Source: Lachnospiraceae bacterium
Lineage (GTDB): Bacteria > Bacillota > Clostridia > Lachnospirales > Lachnospiraceae
Direction: 5' to 3'
DNA length: 44,761 nt
Assembly: GCA_021442455.1 (NCBI GenBank)
Contig: JABUSY010000008.1
Span: forward strand, 1 to 44,761
The position numbers and the translations under genes are program-made. The notes below the pieces were generated by a model, which worked only from the letters and a program-made list of their open reading frames with translations, did not search any database and had not been told where the DNA came from. Shown one piece after another: positions 21,016 to 32,311 of this stretch (positions are counted from its first letter, which is position 1; the number at the start of each line of letters is the position of its first letter).

Positions 21016-21707
21016 TTAGGAAAAGATGGATCTAAGGATAAATAATAAAAATAAGTGCAGAGGATAAAAAATATAAAAGCCATATTTGAATTGCCTTCCA
21101 TGCATTCCGTTATAAAGATAGATAGGAATTAAAGCCAGGAAAGCAGTCGGTGTGCCAAAACTGTCTAAATTCAGTATCAAGCAGCTGATGAATGCTGCCT
21201 GCACAGGAAGTTTTCGAAGATAGTAAAAAGCGGCCAAACAGCATATTCCATATGCTCCATAATCGCTTCTTATCAGCAGAGCAACAGCTGCAAATAAGAC
21301 CAGCGTAGAGGCCTGGGCGACTCTGCTTTTGTTCAGAGATAAATTTTTTCGTCCAATCTGATCCAGGAAAGTAAAAAGAAAAAGTCCCAGAAGGAGCGTA
21401 AAGCAGGTATTCTGATATTCAAAATCAAAAACAGAATGGTGAAGTGCTAGGTCAAAAGGTATTTCTGAAAGGAAAGCAAGAATTAAAAGGTTCCGGATAT
21501 AGAGTCCCCGGCTGTGAGTATAAAAAAACCATCAGCCAGTAAAAAGCAGAAAATAGGAAAGGCAATACGTCCAACGATGTTGCTCAGGAAGAGAAAGACA
21601 GGAGCAGGAACGGATAAAACTTTGCAAAGATGATCAGCTAGCATAGCAGCATAGGCAATCATCTTTAAATTAGTGTTGGACAGAGGCTTATTTATGTTGG
21701 TTTTCAA
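21016..21707 (-). pseudogene. TraX-like membrane protein, single frameshift
   Basis: TraX-family proteins are multi-span membrane proteins, originally named as F-pilin acetylases and related to acyltransferases. Reading on the minus strand, KMIAYAAMLADHLCKVL, then VGRIAFPIFCFLLADGFF, continues in the next frame as YTHSRGLYIRNLLILAFLSE with EIPFDLAL and runs cleanly to the C-terminal FYPLHLFLLF. The frame change lies in the run of seven T (minus strand) near 21525-21531, where one base has been gained or lost. The likely start is TTG at 21707, behind AAAGGAG. With one base corrected the product would be about 230 residues, normal for the family. It could be a pseudogene, a phase-variable gene or an assembly error. 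Confidence 0.75.
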
Positions 21708-22199
21708 TGCAGTCTTATCTCCTTTAGTGATTAATAAAATATATCTACAGAGCCTCTCGCAACTCAAAGAATTTTGAACATTGGTAATAGCTAACCTATA
21801 TGCTTGCTCATTGATATTTATTCGATCGTAGAGTGATGATATCATAGGTACACGAGTATAATCAACGCAGCTAGCCGATTGTCTGCTATTATCATTAAAC
21901 AGCCCTTCGATCTATACTATTATAGTAACATATATATTTTTTATTGTACAGTGTACATATAAATGTTAAAAAGAAAGACTGTGGCGTGACAGTTACTGAA
22001 ATGTACAAATCAGTTGATTAATAACTCTGTGGTGGCATATTGATCATAAAAAGTGCATGTATAAGCGTTCAATATCATTACTTCTAATATTATCGTAGTA
22101 ATGTTGGTATGATAGCGAAAAGTGATTATCTATACGTGTGTTATTATACAATATACATACATTTATATAAAAATACATTGTAACAAACGTTAGTTATGA

Positions 22200-23160
22200 A
22201 GCAATAGAAAAAATTGCTGAATGCGCTAATATTAGCGATTCATCTGTCATTGTAATAGCAGGATGAGTGATAGGATTTTCCTCAAAGGAAGATACAACGG
22301 GAAGTAAAAGTGGAATGTGCACAAGAAATGAAACAAATGGATTTTGCTGAATTAACCTAACCATCCCTACAATTTTGAAATGATGAGTTGGTAGAGTATG
22401 ATATTTGCGTTGTAGTAAAAACTTTCAAGGAGACTATCAGAAAAATCAATTTTGTGTTAAAAGTAAGATAGGAAAGGCTGCTTTATCAACAACTTTGACT
22501 ATCAGGTGTTTTCTTGAATCTAATTAGCATGAAAAAAACTAGTATTCTTGGGCAGTATAAGTGCTGAATGGATAGAATTTCTGAGCAATTTCATTCATGT
22601 CGGATATACGCTTTTGGTGGGTGGCGGTACCGTCTATCGACAAGACGTTTTTTAACGTCTTGTCTAATGTTTACTATACTATTTAATAAAAATCGATTTG
22701 AGAATTTGATCTTTGCAGATTATTATTGAAAAAGTTCATTTCAGTAAAACAGAAAATTTTTTGAATTACCTCAATACCGGATATAGAGGCAGTCTAAGTA
22801 GTGTTCATGCAAACAGCGTTTAGAATATGATCAATAGTCTGAAGATGATTTAAAGATAAATCGTGTTTGGCGTTGAAGTTTTAATAGATGCGCGAAAGGT
22901 ACAATCCGGATTCAAATCTTATACTGAATGGAAAGGCAATTAGCGTTGGTTTTCACATCACCGCTTCAGAAGAGAGATGGAGAGAAACAATATTAATGTT
23001 ATGTTACAGGAATTAGTGGAAATCAGAGACGCAGATGGGGAGATGATATTGATTGTAAAAAGAACAAGGAGCAATTTTTCAGGAGTTTTCCAAGGATACC
23101 TGAAGGGAAATAGATACCAGATAGAATATATATACAGTGATTGTTTCAAAAAAGTATGAA
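22200..23160 (+). pseudogene. CpaF/TadA pilus-assembly ATPase remnant
   Basis: CpaF is the secretion ATPase of Tad (Flp) pili. At 22560-22675 the text SAEWIEFLSNFIHVGYTLLVGGGT, read in one frame, matches the segment just before Walker A. The next bases read, in another frame, as the FLNVLSN that follows the P-loop. At 22765-22825 LNTGYRGSLSSVHANSV matches the catalytic 'MNTGHDGSL..HAN' block, the best-conserved part of the family. Further on (22977-23159) comes QELVEIRDADGEM, which fits the C-terminal region. The lysine of Walker A is destroyed and many stops intervene. The left limit is approximate. Confidence 0.7.
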
Positions 23161-26100
23161 CAAATTTTTATGAGTATAATAACCGAAGCTATCATCATGT
23201 ATCATTTAGTTCGTTTTTTCCGAATTTGTGAAACAGCTTTATGGAAATTTTATAGAATTTTTAATCATTCTTGGCCTGTCTCTGGCTATTTATGTGAGAA
23301 ACTTTTCTTTGAGAAGGTACATGATAAGCCTTGAGGTGTTAGCATGCTTCTGATGTCAATATGCTGAATCGGAATGGTCTTAGTGAAAATAAAGATAAGA
23401 AAAAGGTTGCTTTGCCTGAATTTTTGTACGATTTATTAATGGGAGTTGTGTTGACAGTCCAGGATAGGATTCCGATTAAAAAGCAGGAGGTGTAGGTAGA
23501 TATGGGGAAAATATCTCTAAGGCAGTAGAAATGAAGATGGAAACAGACGACGAAAGGAAAAGACAGAAATAACCGTTCGAATCTCTGGTCGGAAATATAA
23601 CACAAAAAGTTTAAAATTGAACATAACCTGTATCTGCTTTTTTGTCCTTTTAAGATTTATTGGTTACTGTAAAATGACTCGCAGAACTGTTATTTATTCT
23701 GAACTGGAATGGTCTGAGGAATTGAAAATGATGTAGAGTCAGAAATCTTTCTGAAAGGCATATGTTTTTCTTCAGAAAAAGAGAGTTTGGATGGATAGAT
23801 TTTTGTGACGAACTAAAGAGGGGGAGTGTTCCGCGTCTTCCAGAATAAACTTTACTATGGGTTTATTTCTTTAATAATAATGCTGAATTTTTTCAGGGTT
23901 TATGTAGATTGACGGTGTTTATATAAGAAATATGGTCTGGCTATTTTAGAAAGAGAATGAAAATAGGGAATGTATGCGTCCGCTGTCGAAAGTTTGGAAG
24001 AGATGATGATAAGAAAAACTGAAATAGTTTATTATCAGCTGTTCTGGCTAATTGTTGCTGTTTCAGCTATATAACAAATTCATTGACACGGAAAAGTAAA
24101 AGGCTGGATAAGGTCAAAGTGGTAAGAGAACAGATACAGTAATAAGGTAGTTTATGTTAAGGAATATAGAGAGTGTATATTATATCGCTTTTCGCTGTAG
24201 TTATCTTACACTGAGTGTTCGCTAGATAGCATTTTTTGGTAGATAGTCTGAGGGAAGAATGGATGCCTGGCAATATTAGTCTTTAAAAATGTATTGGAAA
24301 AGAAAGTATCAACCAGTGCTTATATATTTAACCAGGGAGGATACTATCAATACTCATTGGAATGAAATGGAAGCAATGGATTTTGCAGAATTTTTGTGAG
24401 AATATTTACATGCAAGTATTCTGGTTTCGATGATTTTGTATTACATGTTTCTAGGATTGTTGCTGATTTAGCTGAGCCCTTTTACAGAGGACAAACTTGG
24501 GATGGGAGATGAGATTGTTATCCGGAATGTAGGCATTGAATTATTCGAAATGCTGGCCTGGTGATTTTGGTTGGTAGATGTAGCAGTTTATCTGCTAAAA
24601 AAGAGCAGTAAATAAAAATGGTGTTTTTCTTGAAACATTCCTGGAAAAAAGAATCTTTGGATGAACGAATGAAAATATGGAAACTTTACAGTAGAGTTCT
24701 CTTTTTATCCTGATAACGGTTATACTTACAATAATATTAATTGTATTTACGTTTTGTTTGCATAGCAAAGTTTGCTATACGGCTGCGGTATTATGAATCG
24801 GTTCTGGAAGATATAGGTCATAGAAGCAGAATAAAATTGAGGATTTGGCTTTAGCAAAAAACGGGGATTTTATCAGGTAATGTTTCGTTGCAGTCTGACA
24901 TTTATGCAGCAATTCATGAGAAAGCGAAGACTGGATATTGTGTTTGTTTACACATATTGTAGTAGTGAACAATTAAAGAAAGTTAGGTCGGTCAAATATC
25001 TTCGTACTTTTTGGTTGATGAAAAAACTGAATAAGTGGCAGACAGGAAAACGTAAAATAAAGATTGACTATCGCAGAGACATTTATCGTGATTATTTCAT
25101 GTTGCCGGGAAAGGATGTTTTGGATAATGTCTCTTATTAAGGAGAGATTGCTGGTAGATAATCAGTATAGAAAGATTTTTATTATGAGTGTACATCAGAT
25201 AAAATTAGAAGACGTTGTATTATTATGATATCAGATTTAAACAATTTTTAAACATAAACATGCTGTTGAAACATTAGCAATTTTCATAAAGATACTTGAA
25301 AACTCCTGATTTCTCAGTTCACTGAGTCGTTTGAGCATATCAGAAAGTATCATTTAGGGTTTAATGCATTCCTGCGAAAAACAGTATCTGGATGCTTCGA
25401 TTATTATCCAGGAAATAAGAAAAGATATTTAGTAAGTCTTGGTTGCATAAATTGAATCATATGATGAGGTATGTATTTTATGAGAAATTCCTGGAAGAAA
25501 CTATAATAGAACTTTTACATCTTATTTCTATGTCTTAGACGAAATGTTAGAAGAAGAGGAAAGATTATGCAGAAAAAAATCCAAAAGTTCATGTAGGATG
25601 AAAATGAGGATAGGGAAGCAGAAGGAGTTACAGATGTTTTACAGCATTCCTCAAGGGTTGGACTTATATTTTTTAATGGTACCTACGTGTGAGTAGGAGT
25701 TAGAGGTTATCTGCTCTGGTTGATGAAATAGTCAAACAACATGCAGGAAAAGAGCAAACAAGAAGAAATGGGAAAATCAACTTTTACTTGCACTGAATGA
25801 ATGGTAAAAGTAAAATAAAGCTGTGAAAGAGAAAGTTTAGATCATACAGGAGGAAGATGCGGTCGTTTTAGAGTATGGATAATTTCATCACGGTTACTTT
25901 AAAACTGGTTTTCTGTAGAAAAGAGGGAAATCGCGATTGATGTATCATTTTTCACAAGATGTCATTAGGATGATATTAAGATAGGAACACCTACAACATA
26001 AAACGGGACTATTATTGATAAACTTTTTCCTACATAAAGAAGTATATGCTTTGAATGTAGAAAATAAAATATAGTTTGCAAATTTGACGTATCGCTTTCC

Positions 26101-26605
26101 AAAGTAGTACACTAATTCACAGGAATATCCAACGTTAAAGGAGAACGATCAAATGCAGGATAATGCTGAAGTGACAATATAATTCAGATGAAGCTATTAT
26201 TGATCAGATAACAAACAAAATAGTATTGATAATTATAGTAGCATACTTTGATTGTAGAGATGACTGAAAGTTTTGAAAATACGGAGCATATCATACAGCT
26301 TCTAAGCAACGACAGAAGTTTAATTTTATATTTTGGGGAGTGATGCTGGAAAATGTTGTTATTGACATGAGGTGCAACAGGGAGATAACGTAGTATCAGC
26401 TGAAGCTTCTTAGAGTAATCTTAGTTGTTCTGAGTGAGATGATGAATAGAGGGAGATTTGAAGATTTAAGATTGACGTGTATGTTGCTCATGGTGGTTTT
26501 ATTTCTCTATGTGGTGAGTTGTTAGTTATCAGGAGTTAATTGATTTTCACATTTAGGAAGATTTTTGGCGAATCACTTCTGGTAACAATTAAGGAGGAGG
26601 GTTAA
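23161..26605. pseudogene. Decayed stretch, probable tad locus remains
   Basis: No frame is long enough to be a normal gene. Downstream of the cpaF remnant the plus strand shows hydrophobic pieces, as expected of TadB/TadC membrane proteins (near 24400-24600). At 24670-24800 a TadE-like pseudopilin start can be read (FILITVILTIILIVFTFCLH, then SKVCYTAAV). An 86-codon open stretch at 24880-25140 (RSVKYLRTFWLMKKLNKW) may be the tail of the same locus. From 25200 to 26600 I recognise nothing and see no RNA gene or insertion sequence. Confidence 0.4.
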
Positions 26606-27016
26606 ATGAATTGTGTGTTTTGTAAGATTGTAGATGGGGAAATAGACTCTACTACGATTTATGAGGATGATAAGTTTCGGGTAATTCTTGATTTGAATCC
26701 TGTCACGAAAGGACATGCCTTGATCCTTTCGAAAAAACATTATGCTGACCTTTATGAAATTTCAGATAAACTTGCGGCAAAAGCGATTATACTTGCTAAA
26801 AAGATGGTGAAGATGATGACTGAGGTGCTACGATGTGACGGATATAATGTGTTTCAAAATAATGGTGCAGCGGCAGGGCAGACAATTTTTCATTTTCATG
26901 TCCACTTGATCCCGAGGTATAAAGGAGACCAAGTGGGTGTTATATGGGAACCTGGGTCCTTAACAGAAGAAGATAAACAGGATATTCTCGAAAAAATATC
27001 CAATAAATTAAATTAG
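26606..27016 (+). CDS. HIT family nucleotide hydrolase
   Basis: HIT proteins hydrolyse or transfer nucleotides such as adenosine phosphoramidates and dinucleoside polyphosphates. The N-terminus CVFCKIVDGEI, with its paired cysteines, is typical, and the histidine triad HFHVHLIPR near residues 97-105 contains the catalytic histidine. The size of 136 residues is standard. GGAGGAGGG lies just before ATG 26606. The stop is TAG at the expected end of the protein; reading through it would add about 17 residues not found in the family, so TAG acts as a stop here. The gene is an intact island between two decayed stretches. Confidence 0.95.
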   Translation: MNCVFCKIVDGEIDSTTIYEDDKFRVILDLNPVTKGHALILSKKHYADLYEISDKLAAKAIILAKKMVKMMTEVLRCDGYNVFQNNGAAAGQTIFHFHVHLIPRYKGDQVGVIWEPGSLTEEDKQDILEKISNKLN

Positions 27017-27294
27017 ACTTTAATTACGTTTATTACCGATATGTTAACTTGGTATATTATTTGCTAAACAGCGTGCTACATGATTAGCATCTGGTATAGG
27101 ATGTTTTTCAGGGAAAATTGATAAAATTACATCTCAAGATTAACGATTTTGATATGTATTAGTTAGAGAGATATATATAAATAAAAGAGAAGTGTCTGAC
27201 TTTGATGAAGATGCATGGCAACATAATTTAATTGCTGGTTATTTTGTGCCATGTATGAAAAATATTTTGGCGTTTAGCAGGAACTGTTTTGATT

Positions 27295-28362
27295 TTATTG
27301 ATGTTCATATTCCTGGATCAAAGAAAGAATTCTGTTGATGGAATTTGTGTAGTTGCTGTTATTCATAGCAGCAATAAAGGTTTCACGATTCGCATAAAGC
27401 TGATGGACAGATTTCATCAGAGATTCTGGAGTAAGTTCCTCTTCTTTCAGCACCATGCTATAGCCTCGTTTTTCAAAAGAACGTGCATTTAAAATTTGAT
27501 CTCCTCGGCTAGCTTTTTCTGAAAGAGGAATCAGAAGATTTGGTTTAGCAAGAGAGATAATTTCACAGATTGTATTTGCACCTGCTCTAGATATAAATAC
27601 ATCAGCGAGAGAAAAAAGGTCAGCCAGTTCTTTTGTTAAGTATTCAAATTGTGCATATCCTTCCATACGATCCAGTAAAGGATCAAGGTTACTCTTTCCA
27701 CAGAGATGGATAACCTGAAAATCTTTTAAGAGCTCGGACAACAACCTGCGAATTGCATCATTAATTACTACAGACCCTAAACTTCCGCCAATTACCATCA
27801 ATACGGGTTTTTTAGCAGTGAAGTTGCAGAGTTTCATAGCTGTTAGCTTATTACCGAACATCAGTTCCTGACGAATAGGGTTACCAGTCACTATCGCTTT
27901 TTTTTTAGGGAGCTTTGTTAGAGTTTCCGGAAAATTACAGCAAACTATAGAAGCAGCCGGGATACATATTTTATTGGCCAGGCCGGGGGATATATCTGAT
28001 TCATGGATGATTACAGGTATTTTTTTGCTTTTAGCTGCCAAAACAACAGGGACAGATACAAAGCCGCCTTTGGAAAAGACGACATTTGGATTCAGTTCTT
28101 GCATAAGCTGTTTTGCTTCTCCGATACCTTTTAACACGCGAAAAGGGTCAGAAAAATTTTTCAGATTAAAATATCGACAGAGTTTTCCAGAGGAAATTCC
28201 ATAATAAGGTATGTGTATATCTTTGATCAGTTTCTTTTCAATTCCGTCATGTGAGCCGATATAAGAGATTGTATATCCTAGCTTTTGAAGGCTGGATATT
28301 AAAGCAATGTTTGGGGTGACATGTCCAGCAGTCCCCCCTCCCGTAAGTACAATATGTTTCAT
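27295..28362 (-). CDS. murG: UDP-GlcNAc:lipid-linked MurNAc-pentapeptide transferase
   Basis: MurG is the peripheral membrane glycosyltransferase that turns lipid I into lipid II for peptidoglycan synthesis. Motifs: GGGTAGHVTPN at the N-terminus (G-loop 1), SKGGFVSVPV, HESDISPGLANK, and GGSLGS (G-loop 3); the C-terminal donor-binding segment includes ISRAGANTICEI. The length is about 355 residues, as expected. I start at ATG 28362, preceded on the minus strand by CAGGAG; an in-frame TTG just upstream is less likely. The frame is clean and ends with TAA. It converges with the HIT gene across about 280 bases of featureless sequence. Confidence 0.96.
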   Translation of the reverse strand: MKHIVLTGGGTAGHVTPNIALISSLQKLGYTISYIGSHDGIEKKLIKDIHIPYYGISSGKLCRYFNLKNFSDPFRVLKGIGEAKQLMQELNPNVVFSKGGFVSVPVVLAAKSKKIPVIIHESDISPGLANKICIPAASIVCCNFPETLTKLPKKKAIVTGNPIRQELMFGNKLTAMKLCNFTAKKPVLMVIGGSLGSVVINDAIRRLLSELLKDFQVIHLCGKSNLDPLLDRMEGYAQFEYLTKELADLFSLADVFISRAGANTICEIISLAKPNLLIPLSEKASRGDQILNARSFEKRGYSMVLKEEELTPESLMKSVHQLYANRETFIAAMNNSNYTNSINRILSLIQEYEHQ

Positions 28363-28365
28363 CAA

Positions 28366-30449
28366 TATTCTCCTGTAGCACTAGATTTCGTATTCTGTTT
28401 TTATTATTAATCGAACTGTTACAAAAGTCAAGGTGCTATTTGAAAACTGGAACATCAAAGCACGAGCTAGGAAGAATCGAAAAAGTAAATTGCGGTACGC
28501 TACAATGGGTGAGTTAGAAGAAAATAGCAAAGAGTTTAAGGCTACAGGGATATTATACTGCCGTTGTTATATTCATGCCTAAGAAAAAACTATCAAAAAG
28601 TTGCTGTGGAAGCAAATTACAAAATGTGTTGCCATATTACTGGTAGCAAAAAGTGTTGTGTTTGTCATGACATTTGATGAGTTAAGGTAATCGAATGTAG
28701 TCAATGAAAAAGTGGAAAAGTTTATTTATGGTTAATAAGATTGTAATTAATGATACAGTGGCAAGGATATTAAGTGAACCAGAGGCTAGAACAGAAATTG
28801 AATCTGATTAGAAATTTCAATGCCAAAATGTTTATATTTCTTTTTAATTTATTTTTTGAAATATTCTATAATCAGTTGTAAACACCAGAGAAGATGCATC
28901 AAAAAGTATAATAGCGTAATTATAATTATCGTTACGAGCTGCGTGGAGAATTGGTATTATAAAGTATAATGTGTAACATTTTGACACTTTTTGTCATATT
29001 TTTCTTGTAAGTAGTATAAAGAAAAAAGTTTGGAAGGAGATAAAACATAAAAGGTACAGTGTTGTTGGTCTGTTATTCATGCATTGTGCTAATCGTAGTA
29101 ATTTCAGATAAGGCGGATATCTAGAATGAACATCATATCTTTGTAGCCAAGTTTATCTCAGATGATATTATAAATGTTGTCGTACTGTGTGCACGTTAAT
29201 ACTGAAATATAAAAAGGTAAGTTTAGAATTATATTTGGAACAATAATGAATTAATGTTTACAAATCATGTTGCTGAGATTATATGGAATACAAAACCTAA
29301 ACATAATACAAAGAACTTTATAAAGATAGTGGAACAAGGCTACTAAAATATAAACTTCGAGGATATCATTATCCTATAGCTGTAGAGCTTTGAGGATGGT
29401 ATTCTGACTATCGATGGATTGCCTCTATTAATAGTAACTTGTCGATCTATCCTTTCAGGATTTTCACAGAAAAGCTTATTTTGCTATAGGATCAATAGAG
29501 GATTTATGAAATATTATATTTCATGGTATCATTCATATCCAGATGTTTGGGATATGAATGGAGAAATTGAAAAAACTGATGGTCTGAAAAAAGAATTTGT
29601 ATTTACTTATACGATTACGATGGAGGAGAGGAAAGATTAATTCTTCAGTTGGTTGCTGGGATGTAATCAAATAACTTTTATATATACGAATATATATACG
29701 AAGGAGTTAAAATGAGATTTGTAAATGCAGGTTTCTGTTAAGCTTTATCAATATTGAAATTGTGTTTGAAGAAAAGAGTGTTAAGCAAAAATTGTATTCT
29801 CCTGAGATATTGGGAACATTAACTAGTCATTATGATTTTATCTTTTTGGAGTCTGCAAATACGGAGATAGAAGGTATTGGGAAGTGTCATAAATATAATG
29901 ACGAAAATGATCTAGCGGAGATTCCATTGTGGGACATAATGTGATATTGACAGATCTGTTTTGCAATAGAGTCAATCGGTGTCTTTGGTTAAGAAAGCAA
30001 CAGCATTGATTGAGTATGGAATGAATTTGATCTGTTTTACGGGATAGCTATAAGAGATTATTATCGTTAGTGGGAATGTGTGACGTTGACATATCAAACA
30101 GTGGAGGGGAGACTAAAGAATTTTTTGGTAAATGGCATGGACAGAGATTTTTGTTGAATGTTTATATAATGTCAGCGCTCTTCAGCGAAGTAGAGTTCAA
30201 TCTGATAGTCAAAGTGGTGAAAGTATCATCAGGAACCATGTGAAGGATGATGCAAATAAACAAACAGGGTTTAAGCGAGCTAAAACAGTGTTCGAGAAAG
30301 TGTTAGTGATGGGAGCAGCGTTTATTATGACGGTGAGAACACAAAGATTTAACGAAATTCACGAATAGGATTTTACTCGCTTTGATAAATAGGACAGGTA
30401 CAGGCTAATACATAAAGAGTCTTTCGAGGACATTTAGAACTTATGTTCT
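28366..30449. pseudogene. Decayed stretch, origin unrecognised
   Basis: Only short open stretches occur (up to 78 codons, for example 29419-29640, 29762-29944 and 30132-30368 on the plus strand), none with a family I know. Near 29035 a good ribosome site GGAAGGAG is followed by ATA where ATG would be expected, then a hydrophobic run (VLLVCYSCIVLIVVIS), which looks like a signal or anchor segment with a mutated start. A repeat, TATATACGAA twice, lies near 29680-29700. No RNA gene seen. Confidence 0.4.
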
Positions 30450-30698
30450 TTATTCTGCTCGTTGCAATGCTTCTTTTATTGCTTTTGCCAATTGATCCGG
30501 GCAAGACGTGGATTTCAAACCGCAACGAATGCCTTCTAATTTGGCCATTACTTCGTTTGCGTTCATTCCCTCAACTAGGGAGGAAATACCTTTTAAATTC
30601 CCGTTGCATCCTCCAACAAATTGTAAATTATGAATTTTACCATCTTGTAGGTTGAAGGAAATTTGATGGGAACAGGTACCATGGGTTTTATATAGCAT
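30450..30698 (-). CDS. TSCPD domain protein (TIGR03905-like)
   Basis: This small intact gene encodes 82 residues. It shows the family's conserved cysteines: THGTCS near the start, FVGGCNGNLKGIS in the middle, RCGLKSTSCPDQLA near the end. TSCPD domains also occur at the C-terminus of some class II ribonucleotide reductases, where they probably bind metal; the stand-alone clostridial form has no proven role. A GGAGGAA ribosome site precedes the start on the minus strand. It is complete, ending with TAA, although flanked by decay on both sides, which suggests continued selection. Confidence 0.88.
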   Translation of the reverse strand: MLYKTHGTCSHQISFNLQDGKIHNLQFVGGCNGNLKGISSLVEGMNANEVMAKLEGIRCGLKSTSCPDQLAKAIKEALQRAE

Positions 30699-30895
30699 TT
30701 ATATTCCTCCTTTCATAAATACATTTTGAACAGATATGAGCAAATTAACGGCCTGGACTGACTATTATGTATTTTGCTATACAATGATTGTATAGTGGCG
30801 GCGGAAACCGTATAATTTGACGTTTCATATTCTACTGTGATATTATAACAAATATTGGCATAATATTCCATATCGAATTACAGGAGGAATAATCA

Positions 30896-31598
30896 ATGAG
30901 TTTATTAATTGGGATTATCGGGGCCATGGAGGAAGAGGTTAGCAAACTGAAGGAATAGATGATCGATGTGAGTGTTAAAGAAAAAGTCGGTATGGAATTT
31001 TCAGAGGTATACTGAGTGGGAAATTGGTGGTAGTAGCACGTTCAGGAATTGGAAAAGTTAACGCGAGTATCTGTACTCAAATTCTTGTGGATGATTATCA
31101 TATAGATTACGTAACCAATACAGGAATTTCCGGCGGTTTAAAACGTGTTATTGAGATTGGAGATATCGTGGTGTCAACAGATACGCTGCAGCATGATGTG
31201 GATGCAATAGGCTTTGGATATCCAATGGGGCAAATTCCACGGATGGATAAGCTGTTATTTCCAGCCGATTAGAGGCTGGTTGAGTTGGCACAGAAGGTCT
31301 GCAGAGAAGTGAATCCAGACATCCATGTATATGTCGGAAGAGTGGTTAGTGGTGACCAATTTATATTTGATAAAGTTACAAAACAGAAAATCATAGATTA
31401 CTTTGGATGGTATTGCACAGAAGAGAAGGAAGGAGGAGCAATTGCCTAAGCGGCATATTTAAACAAGGTACTTTACGTGATAGTTCGTGCTATTTCTGAT
31501 AAAGCGGACGACAATGCTATTATCGATTATTCAACATTGAGCAGCAGGCTATACGTCATTGTGTCAATCTTGTGCTGAATATGGTCAAATATCTGTAA
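30896..31598 (+). pseudogene. mtnN: MTA/SAH nucleosidase, broken
   Basis: MtnN (Pfs) cleaves methylthioadenosine and S-adenosylhomocysteine, recycling methionine and feeding AI-2 synthesis. The start (ATG 30896 behind AGGAGG) reads IIGAMEEEV. Later come ARSGIGKVNASICTQIL, TGISGGLKR, VSTDTLQHDVDA, SGDQFI, AYLNKV, VRAISDKADD and the end NLVLNMVKYL. Lesions: TAG at 30956, a one-base frameshift near 30998, TAG at 31270, TAA at 31447 exactly where the conserved Gln of IAQAAYLN stands, and another frameshift near 31535. The order and spacing of all motifs are kept, so decay is fairly recent. Confidence 0.92.
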
Positions 31599-32311
31599 AA
31601 TTGTAATTTAACGAAAGGTTTTTGTATACAAATCTGTCGCGTTCGATATATTTGACCTCGCATAAACAAGGAGGTAGTGATTAGGATGCAAGCGATCAAA
31701 AACTGTTTATATACAACATGATCATAGTAAGGGTATTGTAGAAGTGTGGTGCTTGTTTTAGAGTAATCACTTTTATCTATTGCCATTAAAGACATGAGGA
31801 GACGTCAAAGGAATTAAGTGACAATGATCAAATCATGCATCACATTTTTAAATCCTGCTCCTAGTTCATCTGCAGGAAGGACAATACAATACGGGTTGGA
31901 TCTATAAATGAAGTCAACCTGGCTGCGAGTGTTTGCGAAGATTTTTTATTCATGAGCATGTTCTCTATATATTGGCTGTCCTTTTGCTTTAGTTCAATTG
32001 TAGTTGTTTTGTGGAGGATTGATAGATTATCTAGAAGTTTCTGAGATTTTTAGAGCCGAAAAGAAAATTGTTAATTGTAACTCTGGATAAAGCATGTCCA
32101 CCTGCGAGAAAAAGATGTCTGATCAGATAATGGTGATGATCAAGGTTGAGTAAACATAAGAAAAAAAATTAGCAAAACAAGCAAGTTTGCCGAGATTTTA
32201 AATTCGGAAAATGACAGAAATTTTTAACTTAAATCTGTGATATTGAGTTGAAAAATGAGCAAAGATGTAAGAATTTGTAGAATAATTATACACGGGAGAT
32301 ATTAAAGAAAA
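31599..32311. pseudogene. Decayed stretch before pgi
   Basis: Plus-strand protein-like fragments appear, such as ITFLNPAPSSSAGRTIQYG near 31835-31890, broken by stops. I do not recognise the gene with any confidence. A GGGAGAT ribosome site for pgi lies at about 32294-32300. Confidence 0.35.

Noticed and set aside
22610..22640. GGGTGGCGGTACCG resembling a T-box motif
   Set aside because: It reads as the GGGT segment of the cpaF remnant in the right place, so a riboswitch is not needed to explain it.
22639..22664. Perfect 11-base hairpin with T4 loop that looks like a terminator
   Set aside because: It coincides with the codons after Walker A in the cpaF remnant (the FLNVLSN part), so its symmetry is probably an accident of the coding sequence, and no T-run follows.
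24301..24600. Fragment resembling the end of a Mg-chelatase/ComM-like ATPase
   Set aside because: Only one short stretch agreed, and the other frame is a better fit to a membrane protein of the tad locus.
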